In this document: in pieces, positions 7,101 to 15,574 of the stretch
Position numbering within the stretch: the first letter of the stretch is position 1
Layout: each line of letters opens with the position of its first letter
Source of the DNA: Arthrobacter sp. M4
GTDB lineage: Bacteria; Actinomycetota; Actinomycetes; Actinomycetales; Micrococcaceae
Direction: 5' to 3'
Length of the DNA stretch: 64,000 nt
Assembly: GCF_020251205.1 (NCBI RefSeq)
Contig: NZ_JAIWYX010000001.1
Coordinates: forward strand, 1 to 64,000
The notes under the pieces: generated by a model
What the model saw: the letters and a program-made list of their open reading frames with translations, nothing else
The model's database searches: none
Told to the model about the DNA's origin: nothing
Position numbers and translations under genes: made by a program

Positions 7101-8030
7101 GTGTCGCAACGGATGATCGAACAACGGGCCGGATTCGTGGGGCTGGGACTCATGGGTTTCCCAATGGCCGTAAATCTCCTCAGAAAGGGCTGGGAAGTCG
7201 CCGGATGGAACCGCTCAGCCGCCGCGCTGCACGCCTTCGAGGAACAGGGTGGACAGTCCTGCGCCTCCTTGGAAGAACTCCGCAGCATGCCTGTCATCAT
7301 TTTTATGCTTCCGGACCTTCCGTTCATCGAAGAGACCGTGGAGCCACTGTTGGAATCCTGGCGGGTCGAACCCCCAGCACCCGGAACCGTGATCCTGGTC
7401 ATGAGCAGCGTGTCGCCCGCTGGCGTCCGAACCTTCGGTGAGGCGGTCCACGCCGCGAGCGGAGGGAACGCCGTCGTCGTTGATGCTCCCGTCAGCGGAG
7501 GCACCAAGGGTGCCATCGACGGATCACTGGCCATCATGGCGGGCTGCGAGCCGGATGTTTTTGACCGCATCCTCCCCGTCCTTCAGGCCATGGGGACCAC
7601 CGTGCGCCGGATGGGCCCCCTGGGCTCGGGGTCCCTCGCCAAGGCGTGCAACCAGTTGATCGTCGGAACAACGACGGCGGCGCTCGCCGAAGCTGCGGAA
7701 CTCGCCGAGCGCTCCGGCATGGATGTGGGGGCCTTGTTCGAGGTCCTGGCCGGCGGCCTGGCCGGCAGCCGCGTGCTGGAACAACTGGGACCACGGCTCG
7801 CCGCCAAGAATTACACGCCCACAGGGCCCGCCAAGTTCATGCGCAAGGATCTGGGATTCGTGGCTGACGCCGCGGAGGAAACTGCAGCAGTGGTGCCCAT
7901 GGCCAGCGCCGGAATGGAACTGTACGGGCACCTCGTGGCGCAGGGGCTGGGGGACCAGGACCTTGCTGTTGTGCGACAGGCGATCGCCAATCTGTCAGGC
8001 GCGCGCCACACCGATTCGATGGCCAATTGA
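7101..8030 (+). CDS. Beta-hydroxyacid dehydrogenase family (3-hydroxyisobutyrate / tartronate semialdehyde reductase type)
   Basis: A 309-residue NAD(P)-dependent dehydrogenase. Motifs in order: GFVGLGLMGFPMAVNLLRKG dinucleotide fold near residue 11, substrate-binding DAPVSGGTKGAIDGSLAIMAGG-type loop, the catalytic lysine K181 in GSLAKACNQLIV, and C-terminal FMRKDLGFVADAAEE. The family includes 3-hydroxyisobutyrate dehydrogenase, tartronate semialdehyde reductase and several sugar-acid reductases, and the substrate cannot be fixed here. GTG 7101 follows GAAGTGAGG. The stop overlaps the TTG start of the next gene, beginning a tight three-gene operon with idnO- and idnD-like genes. Confidence 0.88.
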   Translation: MSQRMIEQRAGFVGLGLMGFPMAVNLLRKGWEVAGWNRSAAALHAFEEQGGQSCASLEELRSMPVIIFMLPDLPFIEETVEPLLESWRVEPPAPGTVILVMSSVSPAGVRTFGEAVHAASGGNAVVVDAPVSGGTKGAIDGSLAIMAGCEPDVFDRILPVLQAMGTTVRRMGPLGSGSLAKACNQLIVGTTTAALAEAAELAERSGMDVGALFEVLAGGLAGSRVLEQLGPRLAAKNYTPTGPAKFMRKDLGFVADAAEETAAVVPMASAGMELYGHLVAQGLGDQDLAVVRQAIANLSGARHTDSMAN

Positions 8031-8815
8031 AAGGCAACGTCTCCTTGAACTCTTCATTCGACTTAACTGGCCGCGTCGCCCTGGTTACCGGATCAAGCAG
8101 GGGCATCGGGAACGCCTTGGCCCGCGGTCTGGCCGAAGCGGGAGCGGTGGTGGTCCTCAATGGCGTCGACGAGCAGCGCCTCAAAGCTTCCCAGGATGCT
8201 ATGGCCCGGGACTTTGGATCCGGCCGAATCCACAGCTGTGCATTTGATGTCACCAAAAGCGGCGATGCGGCCCGCGGCGTTGCATGGATCGAAGAACATG
8301 TGGGGCCACTTGAGATCCTGGTCAACAATGCCGGAATCCAGCACCGTGTTCCCATGCTGGACCTCGACGTAAACGACTGGGAGCGTGTTATCTCCACGGA
8401 CTTGACGAGTGCCTTCCTGGTGGGACGAGAGGCCGCGCGCCGCATGATCACCCGAGGCCGGGGAAAGATCATCAACATCTGTTCCGTGCAGTCGGACCTT
8501 GCCCGGCCAACCATTGCGCCCTACGTCGCGGCCAAGGGCGGACTTCGCAACCTAACGAGGGCCATGACTGCCGAGTGGGCGGCATCGGGGCTTCAAATAA
8601 ACGGCATTGCGCCGGGCTATATCCACACCGAGATGACGCAGAAGCTGGTCGATGATCCCGAATTCAACGCCTGGATCCTCGGCAGGACTCCGGCCCAACG
8701 CTGGGGGACTGTGGAGGACCTGACCGGACCGGTGGTGTGGCTGGCCTCCCAAGCTTCCAATTTCGTCAACGGGCAAACGATCTTCGTTGATGGCGGAATG
8801 ACGGTGGTGGTCTGA
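8027..8815 (+). CDS. idnO: SDR oxidoreductase, gluconate 5-dehydrogenase (IdnO) type
   Basis: A 262-residue classical short-chain dehydrogenase. The cofactor motif is VTGSSRGIGNALARGLAEAG, the NAG motif is LVNNAGIQHRVPMLDLD, and the catalytic Tyr/Lys are in YVAAKGGLRNLTRAM. The C-terminal half is diagnostic: QINGIAPGYIHTEMTQ, then ILGRTPAQRWG and FVNGQTIFVDGGM closely follow E. coli IdnO, which reduces 5-ketogluconate to gluconate. The start may be TTG 8027, overlapping the upstream stop, or TTG 8045. The stop TGA shares its last base with the ATG of the idnD-like gene (TGATG). Role in idonate/ketogluconate use is inferred from family and neighbour. Confidence 0.85.
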   Translation: MKGNVSLNSSFDLTGRVALVTGSSRGIGNALARGLAEAGAVVVLNGVDEQRLKASQDAMARDFGSGRIHSCAFDVTKSGDAARGVAWIEEHVGPLEILVNNAGIQHRVPMLDLDVNDWERVISTDLTSAFLVGREAARRMITRGRGKIINICSVQSDLARPTIAPYVAAKGGLRNLTRAMTAEWAASGLQINGIAPGYIHTEMTQKLVDDPEFNAWILGRTPAQRWGTVEDLTGPVVWLASQASNFVNGQTIFVDGGMTVVV

Positions 8816-9867
8816 TGCCTACTGTCGCACTTCCTGCTTCCGCTCCCGCCGTTGTGGTGCATTCGGCGGGCGACTTGCGCATCGAAGATGTTTCTTTGTC
8901 CGCCCCGGCCGCGCATGAGGCCGTCGTCGAAATCGCCTATGGAGGAATTTGCGGCTCAGACCTTCATTACTGGCAGCACGGAGCAGCCGGTGAGTCGATA
9001 TTGCGCGCGCCTATGATCCTGGGCCACGAAGTCGTGGGAATGGTGGTTCAGCAGGCAGCCGATGGCAGTGGTCCAAGGGAGGGCGCCAGGGTAGCTGTCC
9101 ACCCGGCCACTCCGGGCCCGGGAGCCGCACGCTACCCGGCCGGCCGGCCCAACCTGTCACCCGGCTGTACATATCTCGGCAGCGCCGCGAAGTTCCCGCA
9201 CACGGAGGGCGCCTTCAGCCGGTATGCAAACCTGCCGAGCCGGATGCTTCGCGCGCTGCCTTGCGCTTTGGACCTGCGCACCGCAGCCGTCGTTGAACCC
9301 GCAAGCGTGGCTTGGCACGCAGTCGCGCGGGCCGGTGACGTGGCCGGGAAGACGGCCCTCGTCATCGGTTCCGGTCCCATCGGTGCACTAACAGTTGCGG
9401 TTCTGAAGCGTGCAGGGGCGGCCCAGATTGTTGCCGTCGACATGCACAACAAGCCGCTGCAGATTGCCACGGCGGTCGGCGCCGACAGGGTTCTGCGGGG
9501 TGACGACACTGAAGGGATCGCCGCAGTGGAGGCGGACGTCGTCATCGAGTCCTCCGGGAATCATCGAGGTCTCACATCAGCGATCAACGGGGCGGTGCGC
9601 GGAGGCACCGTGGTGATGGTCGGCCTGCTCCCTTCTGGCCCCCAGCCTGTGCCGGTGTCGCTGGCGATCACCCGGGAGCTGGAGCTACTTGGATCGTTCC
9701 GCTTCAATGACGAAATCGACGACGTCATTGCGGCGTTGGCCGATGGTTCCCTGCAGACCGGCCCCGTGGTTACGCACGAATTCCCGGTGACAAGGGGCCT
9801 GGACGCCTTCGAAGCCGCCAAGGACCCCTCGGTTTCGGGGAAAGTCCTGCTGAATTTCCGTGACTGA
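8815..9867 (+). CDS. idnD: L-idonate 5-dehydrogenase-like medium-chain alcohol dehydrogenase lacking structural zinc ligands
   Basis: A 350-residue MDR protein close to IdnD, which oxidises L-idonate to 5-ketogluconate. Catalytic zinc features are present: C46 in YGGICGSDLHYW, GHE at 70-72 and the glutamate in VVEPASVAWHAV. The cofactor fold is VIGSGPIGALTVAVLKRAGA, and the C-terminal ELLGSFRFNDEI matches the family. The structural-zinc loop is not: residues 96-118 have G101, A104 and Y107 where three family cysteines should be, and only C118 remains. A polyol dehydrogenase role is an alternative. It is coupled to idnO by a TGATG overlap and is probably the last gene of the operon. Confidence 0.85.
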   Translation: MPTVALPASAPAVVVHSAGDLRIEDVSLSAPAAHEAVVEIAYGGICGSDLHYWQHGAAGESILRAPMILGHEVVGMVVQQAADGSGPREGARVAVHPATPGPGAARYPAGRPNLSPGCTYLGSAAKFPHTEGAFSRYANLPSRMLRALPCALDLRTAAVVEPASVAWHAVARAGDVAGKTALVIGSGPIGALTVAVLKRAGAAQIVAVDMHNKPLQIATAVGADRVLRGDDTEGIAAVEADVVIESSGNHRGLTSAINGAVRGGTVVMVGLLPSGPQPVPVSLAITRELELLGSFRFNDEIDDVIAALADGSLQTGPVVTHEFPVTRGLDAFEAAKDPSVSGKVLLNFRD

Positions 9868-9880
9868 GACGGTGTCTGGG

Positions 9881-9949
9881 CAGGCGCTGCGCTGGCCTGG
9901 TGCCAGGCGCTGCGCTGGGCCGGTCCTAGGCGCTGCGCTGGGCCGGGCG
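9881..9949. repeat. Three tandem 23-bp repeats overlapping the GntR stop codon
   Basis: Copies begin at 9881, 9904 and 9927 with a common core AGGCGCTGCGCTGG. The third copy encodes the last residues and stop of the minus-strand GntR gene (stop complement at 9926-9928). Confidence 0.85.
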
Positions 9950-10684
9950 CCGTTCAACTGGGACGAAGACCCGTGGCTGGCCCTGCCAGCTGGGTTCAAG
10001 GTCTTGGATGGTTTCGCGCATGATCCGCGTCGACGCCTCCCGGGCCTTGTCTCCGTCGCCTGAAGTGATGGCCTGGGCCACGTCCAAGTGCCATTGGAGC
10101 GCTTCTTCCTTTGGGTGCTCCGGCATTAGTCCATGCGCGGTACGGCCTGCGAGGGTCTCGGTCACCTGGCCAATCAAGTTGGCAAACATCTCGTTCCCCG
10201 AGCCGGACAGGACTAGTGCGTGAAACCGGATGTCCAAGTCCAGGAAACGCTGTACCTCTCCCGCCCTGCCCGCGTCCCGCATCGCCAGCGCAACCTCAAG
10301 CAGTTCCTTTCGCATGGAGTCCGGCGCGTTCAGTGCGGCAAGCGCCGCGGCTGCGGGTTCGACGGCGGAGCGCAGCTCCGCGAGGGATCGCAACTGGGCC
10401 CCGCGGCCCTCACTGTCCAGTCGCCAGCGAATCACCAAGGGATCGAAGGGATTCCAACGGTGGGCGGGAAGGACACGGATCCCGACGCGCTTGATGGTCT
10501 CCACGAGGCCCTGGCTCTGCAACACCCGAACCGCTTCCCGCACCACCGACCGGGAGACCTTGAGTTCCTCCTCGAGGTGCTCCGCGAGCATCACATGGCC
10601 CGTGGGCAGCATGCCGCCAACGATGCGGGTTCCCAAGTGCTCAACGGCGCGGTGGTGAAGGCTGGTTGACATAGTGGTAAGCAT
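9926..10684 (-). CDS. GntR/FadR-family (FCD) transcriptional regulator
   Basis: A 252-residue FadR-type repressor. The N-terminal winged helix has AVEHLGTRIVGGMLPTG, then EEELKVSRSVVREAVRVLQ and GLVETIKRVGIRVLPA; the FCD domain follows with LRSAVEPAAAALAAL, DLDIRFHALVLSGSGNEMF and HLDVAQAITSGDGDKA, which supply the metal-binding His/Asp positions. The family commonly senses gluconate, galactonate or other sugar acids, fitting the idnO/idnD and gnd neighbours. ATG 10684 or 10672 could be the start; the frame stays open further upstream but that part is not conserved. It is divergent from gnd. Its C-terminal codons lie in a 23-bp tandem repeat. Confidence 0.88.
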   Translation of the reverse strand: MLTTMSTSLHHRAVEHLGTRIVGGMLPTGHVMLAEHLEEELKVSRSVVREAVRVLQSQGLVETIKRVGIRVLPAHRWNPFDPLVIRWRLDSEGRGAQLRSLAELRSAVEPAAAALAALNAPDSMRKELLEVALAMRDAGRAGEVQRFLDLDIRFHALVLSGSGNEMFANLIGQVTETLAGRTAHGLMPEHPKEEALQWHLDVAQAITSGDGDKAREASTRIMRETIQDLEPSWQGQPRVFVPVERRPAQRSA

Positions 10685-10861
10685 AATGGCGCGCCGAACG
10701 ACACCTCGATGAGCGCAGGCTCGTCGGGCTGGTGAGGCGTATCTCACCGTGAGGACATCGACGAGGAGGGCATCATAGACTCTTTGTGACGCCTCCGCTT
10801 CCAAAAGGTGGGCGCTACTTTCCCGTAGTGACCCCGAATACATATGGTTTATTGGAGCCCT

Positions 10862-10874
10862 TGTTTCCGAAACA
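10862..10874. promoter_or_regulatory. Palindrome upstream of gnd, candidate GntR operator
   Basis: TGTTTCCGAAACA is a perfect palindrome apart from its central CCG. It overlaps a second 8-bp palindrome (AACATGTT), and lies 50 bases before the gnd start in the GntR/gnd divergent region. Confidence 0.5.
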
Positions 10875-10923
10875 TGTTCCGCCCGTAACGCGGAGCTCAC
10901 ATGACGATTGAATTGGAGTTTTG

Positions 10924-12360
10924 ATGTCAGCACACATCGGTGTCACTGGTCTTGCGGTGATGGGTGCCAATCTGGCCCGGAACCTGGCCCGGAACGGCTT
11001 CACCGTTGCACTGCACAACCGCTCGGTGGAGAAGACCGATGCGCTTTTGGAGCGGTATGGCAACGAAGGTGACTTTGTGCGCACCGAGAGCCTGCAGGAA
11101 CTCGTCGACTCGCTGGAAAAGCCCCGTCGCGTGCTCATCATGGTCAAGGCCGGCAAGCCGGTGGACGCCGTCGTCGAGCAGCTTGTGCCGCTCCTTGAGG
11201 AGGGCGACATCGTCATCGACGCCGGCAACTCCCACTACGAGGACACCCGGCGCCGCGAAGCGGCCCTGGCGGAGAAGGGCCTGCACTTCGTGGGCGTCGG
11301 CGTTTCCGGTGGTGAGGAAGGCGCCCTGAACGGCCCGTCCATCATGCCTGGCGGTTCCAAGGAGTCCTACAAGGCCCTCGGCCCGCTGCTGGAAAAGATC
11401 TCCGCCAAAGTGGACGGCGAGCCCTGCTGCGCCTGGGTCGGCACCGACGGTGCCGGTCACTTCGTCAAGATGGTCCACAATGGCATCGAGTACGCCGACA
11501 TGCAGGTCATCGGTGAAGCCTTCGACCTGCTCCGCTCCGGCGCAGGCATCGAACCGGCCGAGCAGTCCAAGATCTTCGCCGAGTGGAACAAGGGCGAGCT
11601 GTCCTCCTTCCTGATCGAGATTTCCGCTGAGGTCCTGGGCCACGTTGACGCCAAGACCGGCAAGCCGTTTGTCGACGTCGTGGTTGACGCCGCCGGCCAG
11701 AAGGGCACCGGCCGTTGGACCGTTATTTCCGCCCTGGAGCTGGGTTCCCCGGTGTCCGGTATCGCCGAGTCCGTGTTCGCCCGCGCCCTGTCCTCCCAGT
11801 CCGAGCAGCGGACGCTGGGCCAGGAGCTCCTCGCAGGCGAAGAGGCTGCGGTGGAAATCCCCGAGACCTTCGTCGAGGACGTCCGCCAGGCACTGTACGC
11901 CTCCAAGTTGGTCTCCTACGCACAGGGCCTGGACATGCTGACCTCCGCGGCCAAGGAATATGGCTGGGACCTCAAGCTTGACGAGATCGCTTCCCTGTGG
12001 CGTGCCGGCTGCATCATCCGTGCCGAGCTGCTCAAGGACATCACCAAGGCCTACGCCGCCGAGGAGAAGCCCGCCAACCTGCTGTTCGCTCCGGCCTTCA
12101 CCAAGGCCATCGCGGAGGCCCTGCCGGCTTGGCGCCGGGTAGTGGCCACCGCCGTGCAACTGGGCATCCCGGTTCCCGTGTTCTCCTCCTCGCTGGCCTA
12201 CTACGATGGCCTGCGCCGTAAGCGCGTCGCGGCAGCCCTGATCCAGGGCCAGCGCGACCTGTTCGGCGCGCACACCTACGGCCGCATCGATGAGGAAGGC
12301 ACCTTCCACACCCTGTGGGGCGAGGACAAGTCCGAGGTCTCCGCGGTAGACACCCACTAA
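10924..12360 (+). CDS. gnd: 6-phosphogluconate dehydrogenase (NADP+, decarboxylating)
   Basis: A 478-residue enzyme of the oxidative pentose phosphate pathway, converting 6-phosphogluconate to ribulose-5-phosphate with CO2 and NADPH. Visible are the coenzyme motif IGVTGLAVMGANLARNLARNG, IDAGNSHYEDT, the substrate-binding VGVGVSGGEEGALNGPSIMPGG-type stretch, the catalytic lysine and asparagine in HFVKMVHNGIEY, QKGTGRWTV, and the C-terminal FGAHTYGRIDEEGTFHT tail. ATG 10924 follows TTGGAG; an in-frame TTG sits one codon earlier. Location beside a GntR regulator and idn-like genes suggests gluconate-responsive control in addition to its housekeeping role. It is full length. Confidence 0.97.
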   Translation: MSAHIGVTGLAVMGANLARNLARNGFTVALHNRSVEKTDALLERYGNEGDFVRTESLQELVDSLEKPRRVLIMVKAGKPVDAVVEQLVPLLEEGDIVIDAGNSHYEDTRRREAALAEKGLHFVGVGVSGGEEGALNGPSIMPGGSKESYKALGPLLEKISAKVDGEPCCAWVGTDGAGHFVKMVHNGIEYADMQVIGEAFDLLRSGAGIEPAEQSKIFAEWNKGELSSFLIEISAEVLGHVDAKTGKPFVDVVVDAAGQKGTGRWTVISALELGSPVSGIAESVFARALSSQSEQRTLGQELLAGEEAAVEIPETFVEDVRQALYASKLVSYAQGLDMLTSAAKEYGWDLKLDEIASLWRAGCIIRAELLKDITKAYAAEEKPANLLFAPAFTKAIAEALPAWRRVVATAVQLGIPVPVFSSSLAYYDGLRRKRVAAALIQGQRDLFGAHTYGRIDEEGTFHTLWGEDKSEVSAVDTH

Positions 12361-12378
12361 AAGCCCCGCACCCGCACA

Positions 12379-12417
12379 GGCCGGCATCCCCCCAGTTAGG
12401 CTGGGAGGGCGCCGGCC
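12379..12417 (+). terminator. Hairpin terminator after gnd
   Basis: The 7-bp GC arms at 12379-12385 and 12411-12417 extend inwards by C-rich/G-rich pairing. It lies 18 bases after the gnd stop, with no obvious T-run. Confidence 0.6.
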
Positions 12418-12466
12418 TGCCGCGTTTTCACCAGGCCGTTGTTCCCGCAGGGCAAAGGAGACCAGA

Positions 12467-13300
12467 GTGAACCAACGAGTTGCACTTGTGACAGGCGCTT
12501 CCACCGGGATCGGCCACCAGGCTGCGATTATGCTTTCGAAAGCGGGCTTCACCGTGTACGCGGGTGCCCGGCGCCTGGACAAAATGCAGCCGTTGAAAGC
12601 CTACGGGGTGCACGTGCTGCGGCTGGATGTGACAGACGAAGAATCCATGGCTGCAGCAGTCCGGCACATCGTCGACGATCATGGCCGCGTCGACGTCTTG
12701 GTCAACAACGCGGGGTATGGATCGTACGGTTCGTTGGAGGAAACGCCCTTGGATGAAGGCCGCCGCCAGTTCGACGTGAACGTCTTCGGCCTGGCCAGAA
12801 TGACCCAGTTGGTCCTGCCGCACATGCGGGAAGCCGGCGAGGGGCGAATCATCAATGTTTCCTCGATGGGCGGCAAAATCTACGAGGCGTTGGGCGCTTG
12901 GTACCACGCTTCCAAGTTTGCCGTTGAGGGCCTGAGTGACTCCCTCCGGCTGGAACTGGCTCCGCATGGCATATCGGTGTGCATCATCGAGCCTTCCGGG
13001 ACAGCAAGTGAATGGGGCCGGATTGCTGGGGAATTGCTGCTGGCGACCTCGGGAAGCGGTCCCTACGCCTCACAGGCACGCATGATGGCGGCTGCCCTGG
13101 CCTCCACTGAAGGGACAGTGTTCGCTTCGCCTCCGCAGATGTCAGCCAAGGCAATCGTTCGGGCGGCAACAGCCAGGAAGCCGAAAACCCGCTACCCCGC
13201 TGGGCGGGGCGCGGGTTCCATCCTGGCCGCCCGGCGGTTACTTCCGGACCGGGCGTTCGATGCCGTTCTGCGGGCGATCTACAACCGCTTTGGGAACTAG
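12467..13300 (+). CDS. Short-chain dehydrogenase, oxidoreductase of unknown substrate
   Basis: A 277-residue classical SDR. The N-terminal [18 protein letters not shown] cofactor motif, [15 protein letters not shown], and the catalytic YHASK in [21 protein letters not shown] are all present. The extended C-terminus ([13 protein letters not shown]) is typical of SDRs acting on lipidic or steroid-like alcohols. GTG 12467 follows AAAGGAGACC. It appears monocistronic: gnd ends upstream with a hairpin, and downstream its stop overlaps the cysE stop by 4 bp on the opposite strand. The substrate is unknown. Confidence 0.85.
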   Translation: MNQRVALVTGASTGIGHQAAIMLSKAGFTVYAGARRLDKMQPLKAYGVHVLRLDVTDEESMAAAVRHIVDDHGRVDVLVNNAGYGSYGSLEETPLDEGRRQFDVNVFGLARMTQLVLPHMREAGEGRIINVSSMGGKIYEALGAWYHASKFAVEGLSDSLRLELAPHGISVCIIEPSGTASEWGRIAGELLLATSGSGPYASQARMMAAALASTEGTVFASPPQMSAKAIVRAATARKPKTRYPAGRGAGSILAARRLLPDRAFDAVLRAIYNRFGN

Positions 13301-13881
13301 ATTCGGTATTCGATGTAGTACTCGGCAGGGTCCACGGCCGGCTTTGTTTCCAGCTTGGAATCGCGGTGCCGCCACGTAGCCGGCACGCCGGTGATGATGG
13401 ACTCAGCCGGAGCGTCCTTAACGACGACGGCGTTCGCACCGATCGCGCTGTCGGCTCCGATCGTGATGGGGCCCAGGACCTTGGCTCCCGCACCGATGGT
13501 GACCCGGTCCCCAATGGTCGGGTGGCGTTTGACCTTGGCCAAGGAACGACCTCCAAGGGTGACGCCGTGGTACATCATCACGTCGTCGCCGATTTCCGAT
13601 GTTTCCCCGATGACCACACCCATGCCGTGGTCGATGAAGAAGCGCCGTCCAATCGTGGCACCTGGATGGATTTCAATGCCGGTGAGGAACCGGGCGAACT
13701 GGGAGACCAGTCGAGCCGGAAACCTCAGCGACGGCGTCTTCCACATCTTGTGCGTTAGGCGGTGCGCCCAGATGGCGTGCAGGCCAGAGTATGCGAAGAA
13801 GTTCTCAAAAGAGCCTCGGGCCGCCGGGTCATGGGACCTGGCGGCCTCGAGGTCTTCCTTTAGTCTTCCGAAAAAGCTCAC
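13297..13881 (-). CDS. cysE: Serine O-acetyltransferase
   Basis: A 194-residue short-form CysE/EpsC, making O-acetylserine from serine and acetyl-CoA for cysteine synthesis. The N-terminal helical part ([31 protein letters not shown]) precedes the left-handed hexapeptide beta helix: [40 protein letters not shown] and [15 protein letters not shown]. The catalytic Asp/His pair lies in FIDHG. The GTG start follows a weak AGAAAGA site. It lies 50 bp downstream of cysK in the same direction, forming the classical two-step cysteine unit. Confidence 0.94.
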   Translation of the reverse strand: MSFFGRLKEDLEAARSHDPAARGSFENFFAYSGLHAIWAHRLTHKMWKTPSLRFPARLVSQFARFLTGIEIHPGATIGRRFFIDHGMGVVIGETSEIGDDVMMYHGVTLGGRSLAKVKRHPTIGDRVTIGAGAKVLGPITIGADSAIGANAVVVKDAPAESIITGVPATWRHRDSKLETKPAVDPAEYYIEYRI

Positions 13882-13931
13882 AAAGATCTTTCTACAGGAA
13901 TGCTGGCAAAGTCAGCAGTTCGTTTGGCGGA

Positions 13932-14867
13932 TCAGCCGCGGATATCGTCAAAAAGGACAGTGGAGATGTAACGTTCGCCGAAGTCGCAAACAACAGCCAC
14001 GATCAGCTTGCCCTTGTTCTCCGGGCGCTTTGCCAGCTCCAGTGCACCCCAGACGATGGCGCCCGAGGAGATACCGCCGAGGATTCCTTCGCGGGCTCCC
14101 AGTTCGCGGGCCACGCGGACTGAGTCCTCCAGAGTGGCGTCCAGGACCTCGTCGTAGACGTTGGTGTCCAGGATGTCCGGCACGAAGTTGGCGCCGAGGC
14201 CCTGGATCTTGTGGGGACCGGGCGTGCCGCCGTTGAGGATGGGGGAGTCCTTCGGCTCAACAGCCACGATCTGGACGTCCGGCTTGCGTTCTTTGAGGAC
14301 CTGGCCGACGCCCGTAATGGTTCCGCCCGTTCCAACGCCGGAGACGAAGATGTCTACCTTGCCGTCAGTGTCAGCCCAGATCTCCTCCGCCGTAGTGTCG
14401 CGGTGAATCTGCGGGTTGGCCTCATTGGCGAACTGGCGGGCCCAGATGGAGTTCTCCGTGTTGGCGACAATCTCCTGCGCCTTCTCCACTGCGCCGCGCA
14501 TTCCTTCGGAACCTGGGGTGAGGACGATTTCCGCACCGTACGCGCGCAGCATGACACGACGTTCCGTGGACATGGTTTCCGGCATGGTCAGGATGACCTT
14601 GTAACCACGTGCAGCGCCCACAAGCGCCAGCGCGATGCCCGTGTTGCCGGACGTCCCTTCGACGATGGTGCCGCCCGGCTTCAAGGCGCCGGCCTTCTCG
14701 GCAGCGTCGATGATGGCAACACCGATGCGGTCCTTGACGCTGTTGGCTGGGTTGTAGAACTCGAGCTTCACAGCCACGTCGGCCTCAAGGCCCTCGGTCA
14801 GCCTGTTCAGGCGCACCAGCGGAGTGCGGCCGATGAGCTGCGTAACGTCGTCGTAGATCCTTGCCAT
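13932..14867 (-). CDS. cysK: Cysteine synthase A (O-acetylserine sulfhydrylase)
   Basis: A 311-residue PLP enzyme condensing O-acetylserine and sulfide. It shows [12 protein letters not shown], the Schiff-base lysine in [15 protein letters not shown], the substrate loop [16 protein letters not shown], the phosphate-binding [16 protein letters not shown], and the serine for the pyridine nitrogen in [16 protein letters not shown]. It lies upstream of cysE and downstream of msrA, all on the minus strand, so one transcript could supply cysteine and repair oxidised methionine. No T-box, S-box or other leader was recognised in the 65 bases before it. Confidence 0.96.
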   Translation of the reverse strand: MARIYDDVTQLIGRTPLVRLNRLTEGLEADVAVKLEFYNPANSVKDRIGVAIIDAAEKAGALKPGGTIVEGTSGNTGIALALVGAARGYKVILTMPETMSTERRVMLRAYGAEIVLTPGSEGMRGAVEKAQEIVANTENSIWARQFANEANPQIHRDTTAEEIWADTDGKVDIFVSGVGTGGTITGVGQVLKERKPDVQIVAVEPKDSPILNGGTPGPHKIQGLGANFVPDILDTNVYDEVLDATLEDSVRVARELGAREGILGGISSGAIVWGALELAKRPENKGKLIVAVVCDFGERYISTVLFDDIRG

Positions 14868-14932
14868 GTGGTGATGCCTATCTCTCGAGAGGGAATACTG
14901 AGGTCAGCCTAACCAGCCCCTGCATGCCCCAG

Positions 14933-15457
14933 CTAAGCATTAAGCCATGCAGAGTAATATTTCCGGGCCTTGGCGAGTTTGGGATTGATGATCACTTGGC
15001 AATACCCCTGTTCCGGGTATTTCGCGTAGAAGTTTTGGTGGATTTCTTCCGCTTCATAAAAGTCGCCTAGCCGGACGACTTCCGTGACTATCGGACGGGC
15101 CCACAGTTGCTGGTTGCGATTAATGGCGTCCTCAAAGAGGATCTTTTCCTCTGTGGTGGTGTAGAACATGGACGACCTGTATTGCGTCCCCACGTCATAG
15201 CCTTGGCGATTCAGCGTGGTGGGATCGTGGAGGACGAAGAACATGTCCAGGATGACGTCTTCGGGGATCACCGCTTCGTCGAATGTCACGGCCACCACCT
15301 CTGCATGCCCCGTCACTCCGGAGCAGACTTCGTAATAGTCGGGATTACGAACGTGCCCGCCGGTGTAGCCGGAGACGACGGAATGCACGCCCTTGGTCTT
15401 CTGGTAGACGGCGTCGAGGCACCAGAAGCAGCCTCCGCCAAGCACAAAGGTTCTCAT
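14933..15457 (-). CDS. msrA: Peptide-methionine (S)-S-oxide reductase
   Basis: A 174-residue MsrA, which repairs methionine-S-sulfoxide. The catalytic motif GGCFWCLDAVYQ opens the protein, followed by GVHSVVSGYTGG, GHAEVVAVTFDEA and the C-terminal AEEIHQNFYAKYPEQGYCQ with the additional cysteine. The frame is open further upstream, but ATG 15457 is preferred: GAAGAGG sits 5-6 bases before it and the conserved fold begins immediately. It is the promoter-proximal gene of the msrA-cysK-cysE run and is divergent from the nif3-like gene. Confidence 0.95.
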   Translation of the reverse strand: MRTFVLGGGCFWCLDAVYQKTKGVHSVVSGYTGGHVRNPDYYEVCSGVTGHAEVVAVTFDEAVIPEDVILDMFFVLHDPTTLNRQGYDVGTQYRSSMFYTTTEEKILFEDAINRNQQLWARPIVTEVVRLGDFYEAEEIHQNFYAKYPEQGYCQVIINPKLAKARKYYSAWLNA

Positions 15458-15574
15458 GACCTCTTCAATGGTCCGGGGACCCACAAGATTCCCCATGTTC
15501 CTTACAGGACTATGACGGCGACGGGACGACCAAGCCGGAACTGCCCGATGTCGGCATGAGGTAAGAATAGGTGT

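Noticed and set aside
10927..12582. 551-codon open frame on the minus strand
   Set aside because: It lies wholly antisense to gnd and the following SDR start. Its composition is the frame shadow expected of a high-GC gene, and it has no family resemblance.
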